DNA from: Paenibacillus kobensis NBRC 15729
GTDB lineage: Bacteria > Bacillota > Bacilli > Paenibacillales > Paenibacillaceae
Assembly (NCBI RefSeq): GCF_004000825.1
Contig: NZ_BILZ01000004.1
Span: forward strand, 1-64,000
Reading direction: 5' to 3'
DNA: 64,000 nt
Shown here: positions 52,476-60,729 of the stretch, piece after piece
How positions within the stretch are numbered: position 1 is the stretch's first letter
Layout: each line of letters opens with the position of its first letter
The notes under the pieces: generated by a model
Seen by the model: only the letters and a program-made list of their open reading frames with translations
Databases searched by the model: none
What the model was told of the DNA's origin: nothing
Made by a program: the position numbers and the translations under genes

Positions 52476-53792
52476 TTAAGGATTTGCAACAGCAGGAATA
52501 ACCGATTCCCGTGCTAGTTTCCATTTCTCGTTATACGCTTCGAACTTCGACTGCAAATCATTGGACACGACCCACTCTTGGATATACTCGCCCGACCAGA
52601 ACGGGATTTGCGCCTTCTCTGCCAACTCGAGAAACAAGTCGCTCGGCGACTCCGTCTCGACGAACGTCGGCGAGAACGAAAGAAACTGTTGAAACTGCCG
52701 AAGAGCCGGCTCCTTCGACGTCATCATCGGCAGAAATCCGGAATCTTCCACGTAACTCGACTCTTTCACAAAATATTCGATCCACGCCTGAGCAAGCTCT
52801 ATATTGCTGCTGAATTTGCTGATTCCGACGAACCAGTCCGGCAGCAGCGGCGCATAGTGCTTCGTCCCATTATCATACGGCATAGGGAAAAACCCGATAT
52901 CGTCCGGCTTCGCGCCTGCGTCTATCACTTGCTGGATGATCCAATTGCCGTTGAAGTACATGGCGGCTTCACCGCTTGCGACTTTGCTCTTGGACGCTTC
53001 CCACTGGTTCGCCATCAGATTCGACTCCGTATAGCCGCGAGCGATTAACGTCTTCACAATGGTCATAGCTTGTCCCCATGCGTTGTCAAGCTGCCACGGC
53101 GCGTCGGTCTTCACCATCGCGTTCAGATAAGCGGGGTCTCCCGTCATGAAGCTGACCAGTTCTTCGCCCCATAGCTTCATCGGCCAGCCTGCACCGTAAT
53201 TCAGATAAATGGGCGTTATGCCAGCCGCTTTCAGCTTCCTGCACGCATCATAGAACGCGTCGAGCGTCGTCGGCAGCGCCGTGATTCCCGCGGCTTGGAA
53301 CGCCTTCTTGTTGTACGCGATTCCAACAGTCGAAGCGCCGGTCGATAGCCCGTACCGCAAACCTTGATAAGACTTATAATCGGCAAACCGCATCCCTTCG
53401 AACATCGAATCGTCCAGCGGTTCGAAATATCTCGGCAAATCCTGCGACAACAAATTGGTCGGCAGCAGCAGTACGTCCGGCATGCTGCGGGTAGACAGCT
53501 TGACCATAATATCAGCCGTATAATTAGCGAGACCTTCGAACCGGATCTTCGTGCCGGGATGCGCTATTTCGAATGGTTCGGCATACTTGTCCATCTGTCC
53601 GTTCTCAATCAGATCGACGCGGTTCGTCAACATCGTTATGGTCTGTTCGCTCGTAACAGGCTCCTCGGGTTGGACTGCCGATTCCACATTCGGAACACGC
53701 TCTGACGTACACCCGGCTAGCGTGATGCAGGCCATTATGAACAAGCTCAGGCCGCCGCCGATTAGGCCGCACCGACTCCGTCCGTTCCTCAT
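52476..53792 (-). CDS. Orphan sugar ABC solute-binding lipoprotein
   Basis: A 438-aa lipoprotein with signal ending TLAGC (Cys near residue 28). It is a clear paralogue of the binding protein at 37-38.5 kb: both share VGIAYNKKAF/VGIVYNKKAF, AAGIT, the GNWIIQQVIDAGA/GNWVINQVIENGA segment and GFFPMP/GFFPFP. No permease genes are next to it. Start: ATG overlapping the stop of a small upstream frame (ATGA), with GAGGAGGAG 5 nt upstream. It may feed the 35-37 kb transporter (inference). Confidence 0.9.
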   Translation of the reverse strand: MRNGRSRCGLIGGGLSLFIMACITLAGCTSERVPNVESAVQPEEPVTSEQTITMLTNRVDLIENGQMDKYAEPFEIAHPGTKIRFEGLANYTADIMVKLSTRSMPDVLLLPTNLLSQDLPRYFEPLDDSMFEGMRFADYKSYQGLRYGLSTGASTVGIAYNKKAFQAAGITALPTTLDAFYDACRKLKAAGITPIYLNYGAGWPMKLWGEELVSFMTGDPAYLNAMVKTDAPWQLDNAWGQAMTIVKTLIARGYTESNLMANQWEASKSKVASGEAAMYFNGNWIIQQVIDAGAKPDDIGFFPMPYDNGTKHYAPLLPDWFVGISKFSSNIELAQAWIEYFVKESSYVEDSGFLPMMTSKEPALRQFQQFLSFSPTFVETESPSDLFLELAEKAQIPFWSGEYIQEWVVSNDLQSKFEAYNEKWKLARESVIPAVANP

Positions 53793-53947
53793 TCCAACTC
53801 CTCCTCTAAGGCCGTTTCGTCACCCGCTGCCATCAGCCCGTAAGACCAACGGTTCGGTTGCCGGTATGGAAGCGCAATCACATTTGCCTTACCGCCACCC
53901 GCATCGGGACGGCCCCGTGCGGGCAGTTTGCTTGTTGAAGGAAACAT
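53789..53947 (-). CDS. Possible 52-aa peptide coupled to the binding-protein gene
   Basis: A short frame opening MFPSTSKLPARGRPDAGGG and ending AAGDETALEEELE. Its TGA overlaps the binding-protein ATG (ATGA), and the GAGGAGGAG ribosome site lies inside its last codons. The start has only a weak GAGACGG. No family recognised. Could be a chance frame. Confidence 0.3.
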   Translation of the reverse strand: MFPSTSKLPARGRPDAGGGKANVIALPYRQPNRWSYGLMAAGDETALEEELE

Positions 53948-53978
53948 AATCCGTCTCGGATGAAAGCTTCCGCAGCCT

Positions 53979-54647
53979 TCAATCCATGAGACTCAGAACG
54001 TCATGGAGCGCCGATAATTGGTCGATTACCATGAGCGGTTGTACACCTCGCTGCTGAAGATCATGCTCGTTCACCTGGTAACCGATGAACGGAATTCCTG
54101 CATCGATCGAGCCCTTGCCGTCGATCCACGAATCGCCGACCGACAGCCAGTTGTCCGCCGCCATCCCCGTCCTGCGGACAATCTCTTGGAAACCGGACGG
54201 CGACGGCTTCATCTCCCGCATGCTTTCCCTGCCGATGATCTCAATGAATCGGTCTGCGATACCGTTGCGCTTCAGCGCTTCCAGCGCAGCCTCTTCCGCA
54301 TTGTTCGTCACAATCGTCAGTACATAACTATCAGCCAACTCGTCGAGCAGTTGCACGGCACCTGGTTCAAGCTCCGCCCCCTGCATCCCGACAATTTCAT
54401 GCCGCCGTGCAATGAGCATCGCCTCATCATACTGAGCTTCATTCATCCCTTCACGCTTCGCTTGTTCGACGAGCATAGACGTAGTCCATTGCTGCAGATT
54501 CAACCCCCGCTCTGCATACCCATGGTGCAGCAAATAAGCATACACATCCCGTTTCATTGCAGCGAAGTCGATGCGGGACTGCACGAGCGTATTATCCATA
54601 TCAAAAATGATTCCGCGTATTCTGCGTTTGTCTTCAGCCGCCGTCAT
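53979..54647 (-). CDS. HAD-family hydrolase
   Basis: A 222-aa phosphatase-like protein. Motif I is GIIFDMDNTLVQSRID near residue 13 (nucleophile Asp), motif II LTIVTNNAE, motif III Lys in MREMKPSPSGFQEIV and motif IV SVGDSWIDGKGSIDAGI. A C1 helical cap sits between motifs I and II. Substrate unknown. The ATG overlaps the VOC gene stop (ATGA), so they are co-translated. Confidence 0.9.
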   Translation of the reverse strand: MTAAEDKRRIRGIIFDMDNTLVQSRIDFAAMKRDVYAYLLHHGYAERGLNLQQWTTSMLVEQAKREGMNEAQYDEAMLIARRHEIVGMQGAELEPGAVQLLDELADSYVLTIVTNNAEEAALEALKRNGIADRFIEIIGRESMREMKPSPSGFQEIVRRTGMAADNWLSVGDSWIDGKGSIDAGIPFIGYQVNEHDLQQRGVQPLMVIDQLSALHDVLSLMD

Positions 54648-55012
54648 GACTCTATCTCCTCATAGAACCTCAGCAGGTTGCCCGACGGGTCATGCAGTGT
54701 TACAGATCGTTCCTCACGGTTATAGCCTGGTCTCGCATGCTTGTACCGTTTGGCAGCCAGCATGTCATGGAACGCCTCCGTGTTGCGGACACCGATCCGG
54801 ACGGCTGTTCCCGGCGTACCGTCACCGAAATGTCCCGACAGATGAAGGATACATCCGCCGCTCGACACTTGCATGTACAGCGGAAGATCTGGTTCGTACC
54901 GGTGCTCCCAATCCATCCGGAATTCTAGAAATTCCGTATAAAACTGTTTCGTCGCTTCTTCATCATACATACGCAGGATCGGCGTCGTACCCGCGATTTC
55001 GAATTGTGCCAT
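54644..55012 (-). CDS. Glyoxalase/bleomycin-resistance (VOC) family protein
   Basis: A 122-aa VOC-fold protein: TTPILRMYDEEATKQFYTEFL, a middle GGCILHLSGHFGDG and the closing VTLHDPSGNLLRFYEE with metal-ligand-type Glu. ATG at 55012, 11 nt after AGGAG. Function not known; pairs with the HAD gene. Confidence 0.87.
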   Translation of the reverse strand: MAQFEIAGTTPILRMYDEEATKQFYTEFLEFRMDWEHRYEPDLPLYMQVSSGGCILHLSGHFGDGTPGTAVRIGVRNTEAFHDMLAAKRYKHARPGYNREERSVTLHDPSGNLLRFYEEIES

Positions 55013-55154
55013 ATGGCAACCCACTCCTATCGGACAATTAACTATATTCAATGTAGAACGGATGCAGGCAACAATCAAGTGAATCGAACAAGGAAATGGT
55101 AAGGAATTGGTCGAATGGATCCGTATGCCAATTACTCGATTAGGAGGATAAACG

Positions 55155-55754
55155 ATGAAACGATTACCATACGAACGGCCAACGGACCATTACGATATGA
55201 AGGTCATGAAGATTGACGAGCAACTCTGCGAATTGCTGAGGCATCGCAAAGAAATTTCTCAGAACAATCCGGGCTACCCGCCATTCGAGTTCATTAAGGC
55301 ATGGGCAGCTTCTAGTGGGTTATACGAAGAATATTTGAAAGTACTGTTCGGTATGTTCATGAACGAGCACCACTTCAAGCCAGTCGTGGAACCAAGCGGA
55401 TTTCGCAAACACATTGCCGCACTTCAATCTGTGGAGAATAACGGCTTCTTCTATACCATAACTGCGGTCAAACAGTACGAGAACGCGAGTGTCGTCACTC
55501 TATTCATCGATTGGGACGCTTCTAACGAGGCCCAGGACCCGATGCATTCGAAAGCAAAATTTTTTGAGCTCGACTTAGGGGTCGGCTATGTTTGCCGGTT
55601 CGATGGAGGAAACAGCAGCTCCGGCCATTCCTCCAATAACTTCGTCGTTACGCCCCCGCTTCCGGACAATCTGTCCGGTATTAAGTTCGTGTTCAAACTC
55701 ATGCCTGCCCCCAACCAAGGGACAGACGGTGAAATCGTTCTACGAGTAAAATGA
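55155..55754 (+). CDS. Hypothetical protein
   Basis: A 199-aa soluble protein. The N-terminal ~90 residues are helical (MKIDEQLCELLRHRKEIS, reminiscent of a chorismate-mutase-like helix, but this is not enough to assign it). The C-terminal half is beta-rich (SVVTLFIDWDAS, KFFELDLGVGYVCRFDGG, IKFVFKLMPAP). AGGAGG 7-8 nt before the ATG makes it a sound gene. Family not recognised. Confidence 0.7.
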   Translation: MKRLPYERPTDHYDMKVMKIDEQLCELLRHRKEISQNNPGYPPFEFIKAWAASSGLYEEYLKVLFGMFMNEHHFKPVVEPSGFRKHIAALQSVENNGFFYTITAVKQYENASVVTLFIDWDASNEAQDPMHSKAKFFELDLGVGYVCRFDGGNSSSGHSSNNFVVTPPLPDNLSGIKFVFKLMPAPNQGTDGEIVLRVK

Positions 55755-55773
55755 AATCAATCTCTTGCCAAAT

Positions 55774-55813
55774 AAAAGCAGCTAACCGTGCATAAGCACG
55801 ATTAGCTGCTTTC
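55774..55813. terminator. Bidirectional terminator
   Basis: AAAGCAGCTAA-cc-GTGC with GCAC-ga-TTAGCTGCTTT. It serves the hypothetical gene and the NAD(P)-binding gene that converges on it. Confidence 0.85.
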
Positions 55814-55827
55814 GTACAAAAGAATTA

Positions 55828-56466
55828 TTAAGCCTCGCCCACAACCGTGAAGCGGCGGTTCTCATGCTTCGGCTGTTCAATCTCGTCGATGATTGCGATC
55901 GCGTAGTCTGGGTAGCTGATATAGCTCTGACCTTGCGAGTTGACGAGTAATTGGTCTTGCCCCGCCGTGTAAGCTCCCGTCCGGCGTCCAGCCGGATCGA
56001 AGAATGCGGACGGGCTGACGAACGTCCAGCGAATGCCCTCGGATTGCTGCAGTTCGGACAAATTTTGTCCTTGGCTGCGGGCCGTAGCCAGATACAACTC
56101 CGGGAACTCCGGCGTATCGAACAGTCGGGTCGTTAAGGCTGCATCGACGAACAAGCTACCTGCGCCGCCGACAACGATCAGACGAGTATTCGGCGCGCCC
56201 TTCAGCGCTTCGATCAAGACGCGTCCTGCTTCAATATGCTGCTGCTCCTGTCCAGGCGCCGCTCCGAACGCGTTCACGACCACATCGAACGGTGCGAGAT
56301 CACCCGCTTGAAGCCCGAATACTTCTTTCTCCACGACGCTCACTTGCTGTTGTTGTACCTTTGCTTTGTCGCGCACAATAGTCGTCACTTCATGTCCGCG
56401 CTCCAGCGCTTCCTTCACGATGGCTTGACCTGCTTTGCCTGTTGCTCCGATTACCGCGATTTTCAT
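55828..56466 (-). CDS. NAD(P)H-binding protein, YwnB-like
   Basis: A 212-aa Rossmann-fold protein of the atypical SDR type: KIAVIGATGKAGQAIVKEAL at the start (GxTGxxG motif), then FDVVVNAFGAAPG and RLIVVGGAGSLF. ATG at 56466 is 9 nt after GGAGG; the ATG at 56475 touches it. Together with the upstream Rrf2 gene it matches the Bacillus ywnA-ywnB arrangement. A TGTAAC-N7-GTTAC operator lies 38 nt upstream. Confidence 0.88.
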   Translation of the reverse strand: MKIAVIGATGKAGQAIVKEALERGHEVTTIVRDKAKVQQQQVSVVEKEVFGLQAGDLAPFDVVVNAFGAAPGQEQQHIEAGRVLIEALKGAPNTRLIVVGGAGSLFVDAALTTRLFDTPEFPELYLATARSQGQNLSELQQSEGIRWTFVSPSAFFDPAGRRTGAYTAGQDQLLVNSQGQSYISYPDYAIAIIDEIEQPKHENRRFTVVGEA

Positions 56467-56503
56467 CTTTATCATCCTCCAAATATTATAATTCCCGCAA
56501 ACC

Positions 56504-56522
56504 TGTAACCAAATTAGTTACT
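56504..56522. promoter_or_regulatory. Operator candidate upstream of the YwnB-like gene
   Basis: TGTAAC-caaatta-GTTACt: same half-sites and same 7-bp spacing as the site upstream of the Rrf2 gene. Confidence 0.7.
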
Positions 56523-56541
56523 AATTGTTGCAAAAAAAAGA

Positions 56542-56970
56542 CTACGACTGAGACTGGATATGACCGACCACTTGCGCGACGGTCGTCTGAGCAAGCGTAT
56601 TCTCTAGCTGACGCTGCGCTTCGGTCAACGGCTGCTCCAATGCGCTTTGAATGTTGCGTCCTACGTGACATTGTGGATTCGAGTTGCGGTGGATGTTGAA
56701 CAACACATCGTTCTCCGGCAGCTCTACCGCACGGTATACATCGAGAAACGAAATAGCAGACAAAGGCTTCAACAGCTTGATTCCCGTCACGCCGGCACGA
56801 GACTCGATAAGTCCGGCTTTGCCCAGCATGCTCATAATCCGCCGGATGACGACCGGATTCGTATTGACACTGCCTGCGATATATTCCGACTTAATCTTGC
56901 CCTCATGGATATCGATTAAGGACAAAATATGAATCGCGACCGAGAATCGACTGCTAATCACCTTGAACAT
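56542..56970 (-). CDS. Rrf2-family regulator, YwnA-like
   Basis: A 142-aa regulator. Winged helix: SRFSVAIHILSLIDI, SEYIAGSVNTNPVVIRRIM, SMLGKAGLIESRAGVTGI. The later NSNPQCHVGRNIQSALEQ has a single Cys, so no iron-sulfur cluster is expected; this fits YwnA, a cysteine/thiol- or stress-type Rrf2 member. It lies upstream of the YwnB-like gene. Two copies of one palindrome, before this gene and before its partner, suggest it represses both. Confidence 0.88.
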   Translation of the reverse strand: MFKVISSRFSVAIHILSLIDIHEGKIKSEYIAGSVNTNPVVIRRIMSMLGKAGLIESRAGVTGIKLLKPLSAISFLDVYRAVELPENDVLFNIHRNSNPQCHVGRNIQSALEQPLTEAQRQLENTLAQTTVAQVVGHIQSQS

Positions 56971-57010
56971 CTCCCATTGCTCGAATTGCGATACCGAATG
57001 ACGTTTACAA

Positions 57011-57029
57011 TGTAACCTTATCAGTTACA
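57011..57029. promoter_or_regulatory. Operator candidate upstream of the YwnA-like regulator gene
   Basis: TGTAAC-cttatca-GTTACA, a perfect palindrome 41 nt before the Rrf2 start. Confidence 0.75.
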
Positions 57030-57093
57030 ACTCAAATTGTCAACAGCTAGGTGACGCATTTGTGTTGTCCAGCCAGACACCGCATATCACGCT

Positions 57094-57129
57094 AGAAGCA
57101 GTCCCTGTTCGGCTGCAAGGACTGCTTCT
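57094..57129 (-). terminator. Hairpin after the VanW gene
   Basis: AGAAGCAGTCC pairs with GGACTGCTTCT around a 14-nt loop; T run poor on both strands. Confidence 0.5.
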
Positions 57130-57137
57130 CTTCGACC

Positions 57138-58091
57138 CTAATCGTTTGCCGCCTTCCCGGCGCCTACGCTTTGCTCCATCCGGACTTCTTCCGGCAGCTT
57201 CTTCGATGCGCTCGGCACTTGCCGAGGTTCATGATCGACCGCTTCGGAGGAGAAAATGCTAATGCTCACTTGGCCGCCATAAACATAGGCCCGAATTAGA
57301 ATCGGCTGGCTATAACGGTTTTTGAATACGAAGTCCGGTCCGTACCAGCTAACGGTTGCGTCGCGTCCGGGAGGCACATACGGCACGTTGCGGCTATGCG
57401 AATACCGCTGTACAATTTGCAATCCAGCCCGGTCCGCCGCATTGAACAGCGTGGAGGATATTTGGCAGATACCGCCGCCAATCCCTTCGGACACCTCGCC
57501 CTTCACGATGACAGGGGCGCGCATGTAGCCTTTCTCCGTTGACCGCTGTCCGACGACGCCGTTGAACGAGAACGTCTCTCCTGGAAAGACGACATGATTG
57601 TTTATTGCCTGTGCGGCAAGCGCAATATTAGTGGTCCTATTTCGATTCCGGCTGTTGAAGTAAGTCGTATAATAACCGATCTGCTTTTCCTTGATCAACG
57701 TCATTAATTCGCTGTCCACCCGCGGATAAACCTTATTTTGCGGAAGATTCGTGCGCGTCATACCCCCTTCGATCAAATAACTGTACACCTGTTCTGCGAA
57801 TTGCCTTCTATCGAGACGGTAACCGATCTTCTCTGGCACGACTCGGCCGCCTGCATCCAGCACCGCATTGACGGATGGAATATTCGTTTTCTTCTCCAGC
57901 GAATCCATCAATCTCTCCACTTTCAATTCGTTCACAACCGGTAAGCCCGGAATATTCGCCATATAATCGATTCGTTTGATGCTGGCAACAGGCTGGCCGT
58001 GCAAATCGACCGTCAGCGGCGTGCTGCTGGGCGTCAGCGGATAGATGAAGAGCATTCCGAATAAGCCCAGCGATCGAATCCCCTTGAACAT
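57138..58091 (-). CDS. VanW-family exported protein
   Basis: A 317-aa protein with an N-terminal signal or anchor (LGLFGMLFIYPLTPSS). The VanW core spans ~150-290: YTTYFNSRNRNRTTNIALAA, VFPGETFSFNGVVGQR, GGGICQISSTLFNAADRAGL and RDATVSWYGPDFVFKNR. The N-terminal part is the peptidoglycan-binding-4-like region. Role unknown; probably acts at the cell wall. GGAGG is 11 nt before the ATG. Confidence 0.9.
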   Translation of the reverse strand: MFKGIRSLGLFGMLFIYPLTPSSTPLTVDLHGQPVASIKRIDYMANIPGLPVVNELKVERLMDSLEKKTNIPSVNAVLDAGGRVVPEKIGYRLDRRQFAEQVYSYLIEGGMTRTNLPQNKVYPRVDSELMTLIKEKQIGYYTTYFNSRNRNRTTNIALAAQAINNHVVFPGETFSFNGVVGQRSTEKGYMRAPVIVKGEVSEGIGGGICQISSTLFNAADRAGLQIVQRYSHSRNVPYVPPGRDATVSWYGPDFVFKNRYSQPILIRAYVYGGQVSISIFSSEAVDHEPRQVPSASKKLPEEVRMEQSVGAGKAAND

Positions 58092-58288
58092 GCGTTGTAC
58101 GACCTCCTAAGTTTATCATCGCTAATTTGCCTTAAATGCGTTCACGTTATGCTTGTTAGCCATGACCAATTCACCAAGTCAATGGCAACGATTCTACACA
58201 TAACAGGCGGATCGGCAGAACACAATAAACAGCGGATTTAGGTTCCGATCATCATTAACACGATCAATAAGGCAGGTGAAATTATAGC

Positions 58289-59473
58289 GTGAAGGCCTGT
58301 TACCGAGGCTGCGCAATCATTATCCTTGCGGCCGTCATTTGGCTGTCGCTGCTCGAACCGTATGAACGGATTGCTGCCGCCAAGCCAGCAGAGCCGATTC
58401 GTCTGACGATAACCGTTCGTGTCGAAGAACAGGCTGGCTTGTCCAGTTCGCTGATGGTCGACAGCTTAGCTTTATCACGCGGTCTGAAGCATACGAATTG
58501 GCAATCTGCCGCCGTGAAGCCGCCGCTCTGCCCGGATGTCGATCTGACCGTTAGAATTGGCGCGAGCGTAACGGAGCTTAAACTTACGAAAGACGGAGCA
58601 TTATGGAATGAAACGACGCGCCAGTTGCTCACGCCACCACCGCAGACGTCTCAACTTCTGATATCGCTGGTTCAATCGGTCCGCAGTCAATATTACGGAC
58701 GCAGGCTGGCATGGGAGGAAGCGAAGAAGCTCATCCCGAACAAAACGATATTTACAGTGACTGACCTACAGACGGGTCTCAGCTTCCGCGTTCAGCGCCG
58801 CGCTGGATCGGATCACGCCGACGTTCAGCCGATTGCGAAAGAAGATACCCGCATCATGAAGCAAATATTCGATGGGGAATGGACATGGAAACGGCGCGCA
58901 ATCCTTGTGCGAACCGATCAGGACTGGATCGCTGCTTCTATGAACGGAATGCCGCACGGCGGAGATGGCATTCCGGACAATGATTTCTCCGGCCATTTCT
59001 GTATTCATTTCTATCTCAGCACGACGCATAAATCCGAAACGCCCGATCTGGCCCATCAACTCATGGTGCATAAAGCGTCCGGAGATCTGCGTCCTTACCT
59101 GGACGGAGCAGATCCGACGATGCTGGCCCGAAGCTATATCGAAGGGTTAAACCATAAAGACCGAACCGTTATTCGGCAAGTCATATACGGCATGCAGGAG
59201 GAGCAAATCGAATCCATCCTTCGCGCTATGGATACGCTCGAATCGATCCGGGACACGACAAAGCGAGACCAAGGCCATGCCGCTCCATCGAACGAATGGG
59301 ATCAGCAATTGACGGCACAAGTCAGTCTTCCAATCGCTTACCGGATGCAGGGCGGATCCCAGCGGAATGATCGGTACCGATTCACCTTCAGCCGTGATTC
59401 CACAACAGCTCCTTGGCGTTTGCACAATATTGATTCCGGCAAAAGCCGATCAAACGAGCGCACAGCTAGCTAG
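58289..59473 (+). CDS. Exported protein of unknown function
   Basis: A 394-aa protein with a signal sequence (CAIIILAAVIWLSLLEPY). The central region has FTVTDLQTGLSFRVQRRAGSDH followed by an ADVQPIAKEDTRIMKQI helix, which is the pattern of LysM-less L,D-transpeptidase-unrelated 'DUF' wall proteins; ends in a Ser/Arg-rich tail. Residues 210-250 hold HGGDGIPDNDFSGHFCIHF with conserved-looking His, Asp and Cys, suggestive of a catalytic or metal site. GTG start with CAGGTG upstream. Family not certain. Confidence 0.7.
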   Translation: MKACYRGCAIIILAAVIWLSLLEPYERIAAAKPAEPIRLTITVRVEEQAGLSSSLMVDSLALSRGLKHTNWQSAAVKPPLCPDVDLTVRIGASVTELKLTKDGALWNETTRQLLTPPPQTSQLLISLVQSVRSQYYGRRLAWEEAKKLIPNKTIFTVTDLQTGLSFRVQRRAGSDHADVQPIAKEDTRIMKQIFDGEWTWKRRAILVRTDQDWIAASMNGMPHGGDGIPDNDFSGHFCIHFYLSTTHKSETPDLAHQLMVHKASGDLRPYLDGADPTMLARSYIEGLNHKDRTVIRQVIYGMQEEQIESILRAMDTLESIRDTTKRDQGHAAPSNEWDQQLTAQVSLPIAYRMQGGSQRNDRYRFTFSRDSTTAPWRLHNIDSGKSRSNERTAS

Positions 59474-59615
59474 AAGGATCCAGCAGCCGTAATACGGAAC
59501 GAAACCGAATGTTTGGTTCCGTATTACGGCTGTTCTCCTTTACCCAGAACAGAACAACCACACTGCTTGCAACGGCAAGCAGCGACAAAGCATGTGCTAT
59601 TGTGCGTGTCTTCAC
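59466..59615 (-). CDS. Possible 49-aa membrane peptide antisense to the terminator
   Basis: GTG start at 59615 with GGAGG 9 nt upstream. Sequence begins MKTRTIAHALSLLAVASS with a hydrophobic stretch VVVLFWV and a polar tail. The 3' half runs through the terminator hairpin of the opposite gene. No family recognised. Confidence 0.35.
   Translation of the reverse strand: MKTRTIAHALSLLAVASSVVVLFWVKENSRNTEPNIRFRSVLRLLDPSS
59484..59535 (+). terminator. Terminator of the 394-aa exported-protein gene
   Basis: CAGCCGTAATACGGAAC pairs with GTTCCGTATTACGGCTG around a 15-nt loop, then TTCTCCTTT. Confidence 0.8.
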
Positions 59616-60089
59616 TTATCATTTCCTCCATTCAAAATGTTCTTGCTCCCATGAAGCTCCGTTCAATTGGCCCGCCAAACCGAAGCCGCTCACTCCCCTT
59701 CCTATCCAGATCAGCTCCCTTCTTTCATTCGGCTGTCTCAATAGAGTTCTTACTCATCGATCATAGTCAAACTTGCTTTCTAATAAAATGCGTGAAAATT
59801 ACAATTACCCGTATCATTTTTGCGATCATCCTTACTTTTCGAGAAAAGTTGCCATTATACCATACGGACAGCCAAAGAACAACTTAAAATTAGATGAGTG
59901 TTTCCTTAGAATTTGCTAACGCTTTCACACAATTAGAGTGTAACGGTTGTAGGGCTTGAATTCCCGCCATTCGGGATATCTCATTTTCTCTGCCTTGCCA
60001 ATTTCTGATTATTTATTGCGTTCTTGGCTTGAACTTATAATACAAACATGCCAACGAACAAAAACGTAATCAAAGGGAGAGATAACAAT
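59616..60089. other. Gene-free region upstream of the NlpC/P60 gene
   Basis: About 470 bp with no supportable gene. It contains a near-cre site (TGCTAACGCTTTCA, 59914-59927, one position off the consensus) and TTATAATAC at ~60030, a likely -10 element, about 55 nt before the gene start. The rest is unremarkable. Confidence 0.4.
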
Positions 60090-60608
60090 ATGAAACAAGG
60101 AATGAAAACGAAAATCGCACTTGCGATGATGGCCGTGAGCCTTCCTGCTACAGCATTGCTGCACGATGCAAGCTACGCTGCATCTGCCTCGTCCCTTGAC
60201 GCTAAACGTGAGAAAGTTGTACAAACTGCATTGTCCTTGAAAGGCAAAGTTCAATACGTGCACTGGTCCCAGCGTCAAGAGAAGGTTGCGCCTTACAAAA
60301 CGGACTGCTCCGGCTACACGTATCTTGTATACCGTCTTGCCAATGTCGGCGTAACGCTCGTCAACCGCGATGACGACGATCAAGCGAATGTCGGCCAACT
60401 CATCTCGAAGTCGAACCTGAAGAAGGGCGACCTTGTCTTCTTCTGGCTGAACCCGAACAATAAACGCGATGTCGGCCACGTGGCGATTTACATGGGCAAC
60501 GGCAAAATCATTCACAACGCAGGCACGAAGAACGACGTTATTATTTCGGACCTGAACGGAAGCTACTGGAAAACGAGATATATCGGCGCGCGCCGCGTCA
60601 TCTATTAA
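60090..60608 (+). CDS. Secreted NlpC/P60 (C40) cell-wall peptidase
   Basis: A 172-aa exported enzyme. The ATG at 60090 has GGGAGAG upstream and gives a signal peptide ending SYAA; the catalytic domain has Cys in KTDCSGYTYLVYRLAN (near residue 72), His in RDVGHVAIYMGNG (near 130) and a downstream HNAG. It cleaves peptide stems of peptidoglycan. No SH3 or LysM module, so a minimal enzyme. Confidence 0.92.
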   Translation: MKQGMKTKIALAMMAVSLPATALLHDASYAASASSLDAKREKVVQTALSLKGKVQYVHWSQRQEKVAPYKTDCSGYTYLVYRLANVGVTLVNRDDDDQANVGQLISKSNLKKGDLVFFWLNPNNKRDVGHVAIYMGNGKIIHNAGTKNDVIISDLNGSYWKTRYIGARRVIY

Positions 60609-60626
60609 TCGTCCGTGCAGATCTCT

Positions 60627-60692
60627 GCACAGCGCGAACAAGCCACCCTGCGCTCCAATCGGAGCTGCGGGGCGGCTTGTTTTGCGCTGTGC
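60627..60692 (+). terminator. Long hairpin terminator after the NlpC/P60 gene
   Basis: GCACAGCGC, AACAAGCC and CTCC arms pair with GGAG, GGCTTGTT and GCGCTGTGC over 66 nt, with GC-rich internal matches. Confidence 0.75.
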
Positions 60693-60729
60693 TCTATCTC
60701 GATTCTAATTGCAGATGCTCCTGTCCGGA

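Noticed and set aside
59914-59927. cre site before the NlpC/P60 gene
   Set aside because: TGCTAACGCTTTCA deviates at one conserved position and lies ~160 nt upstream; kept only as a note.
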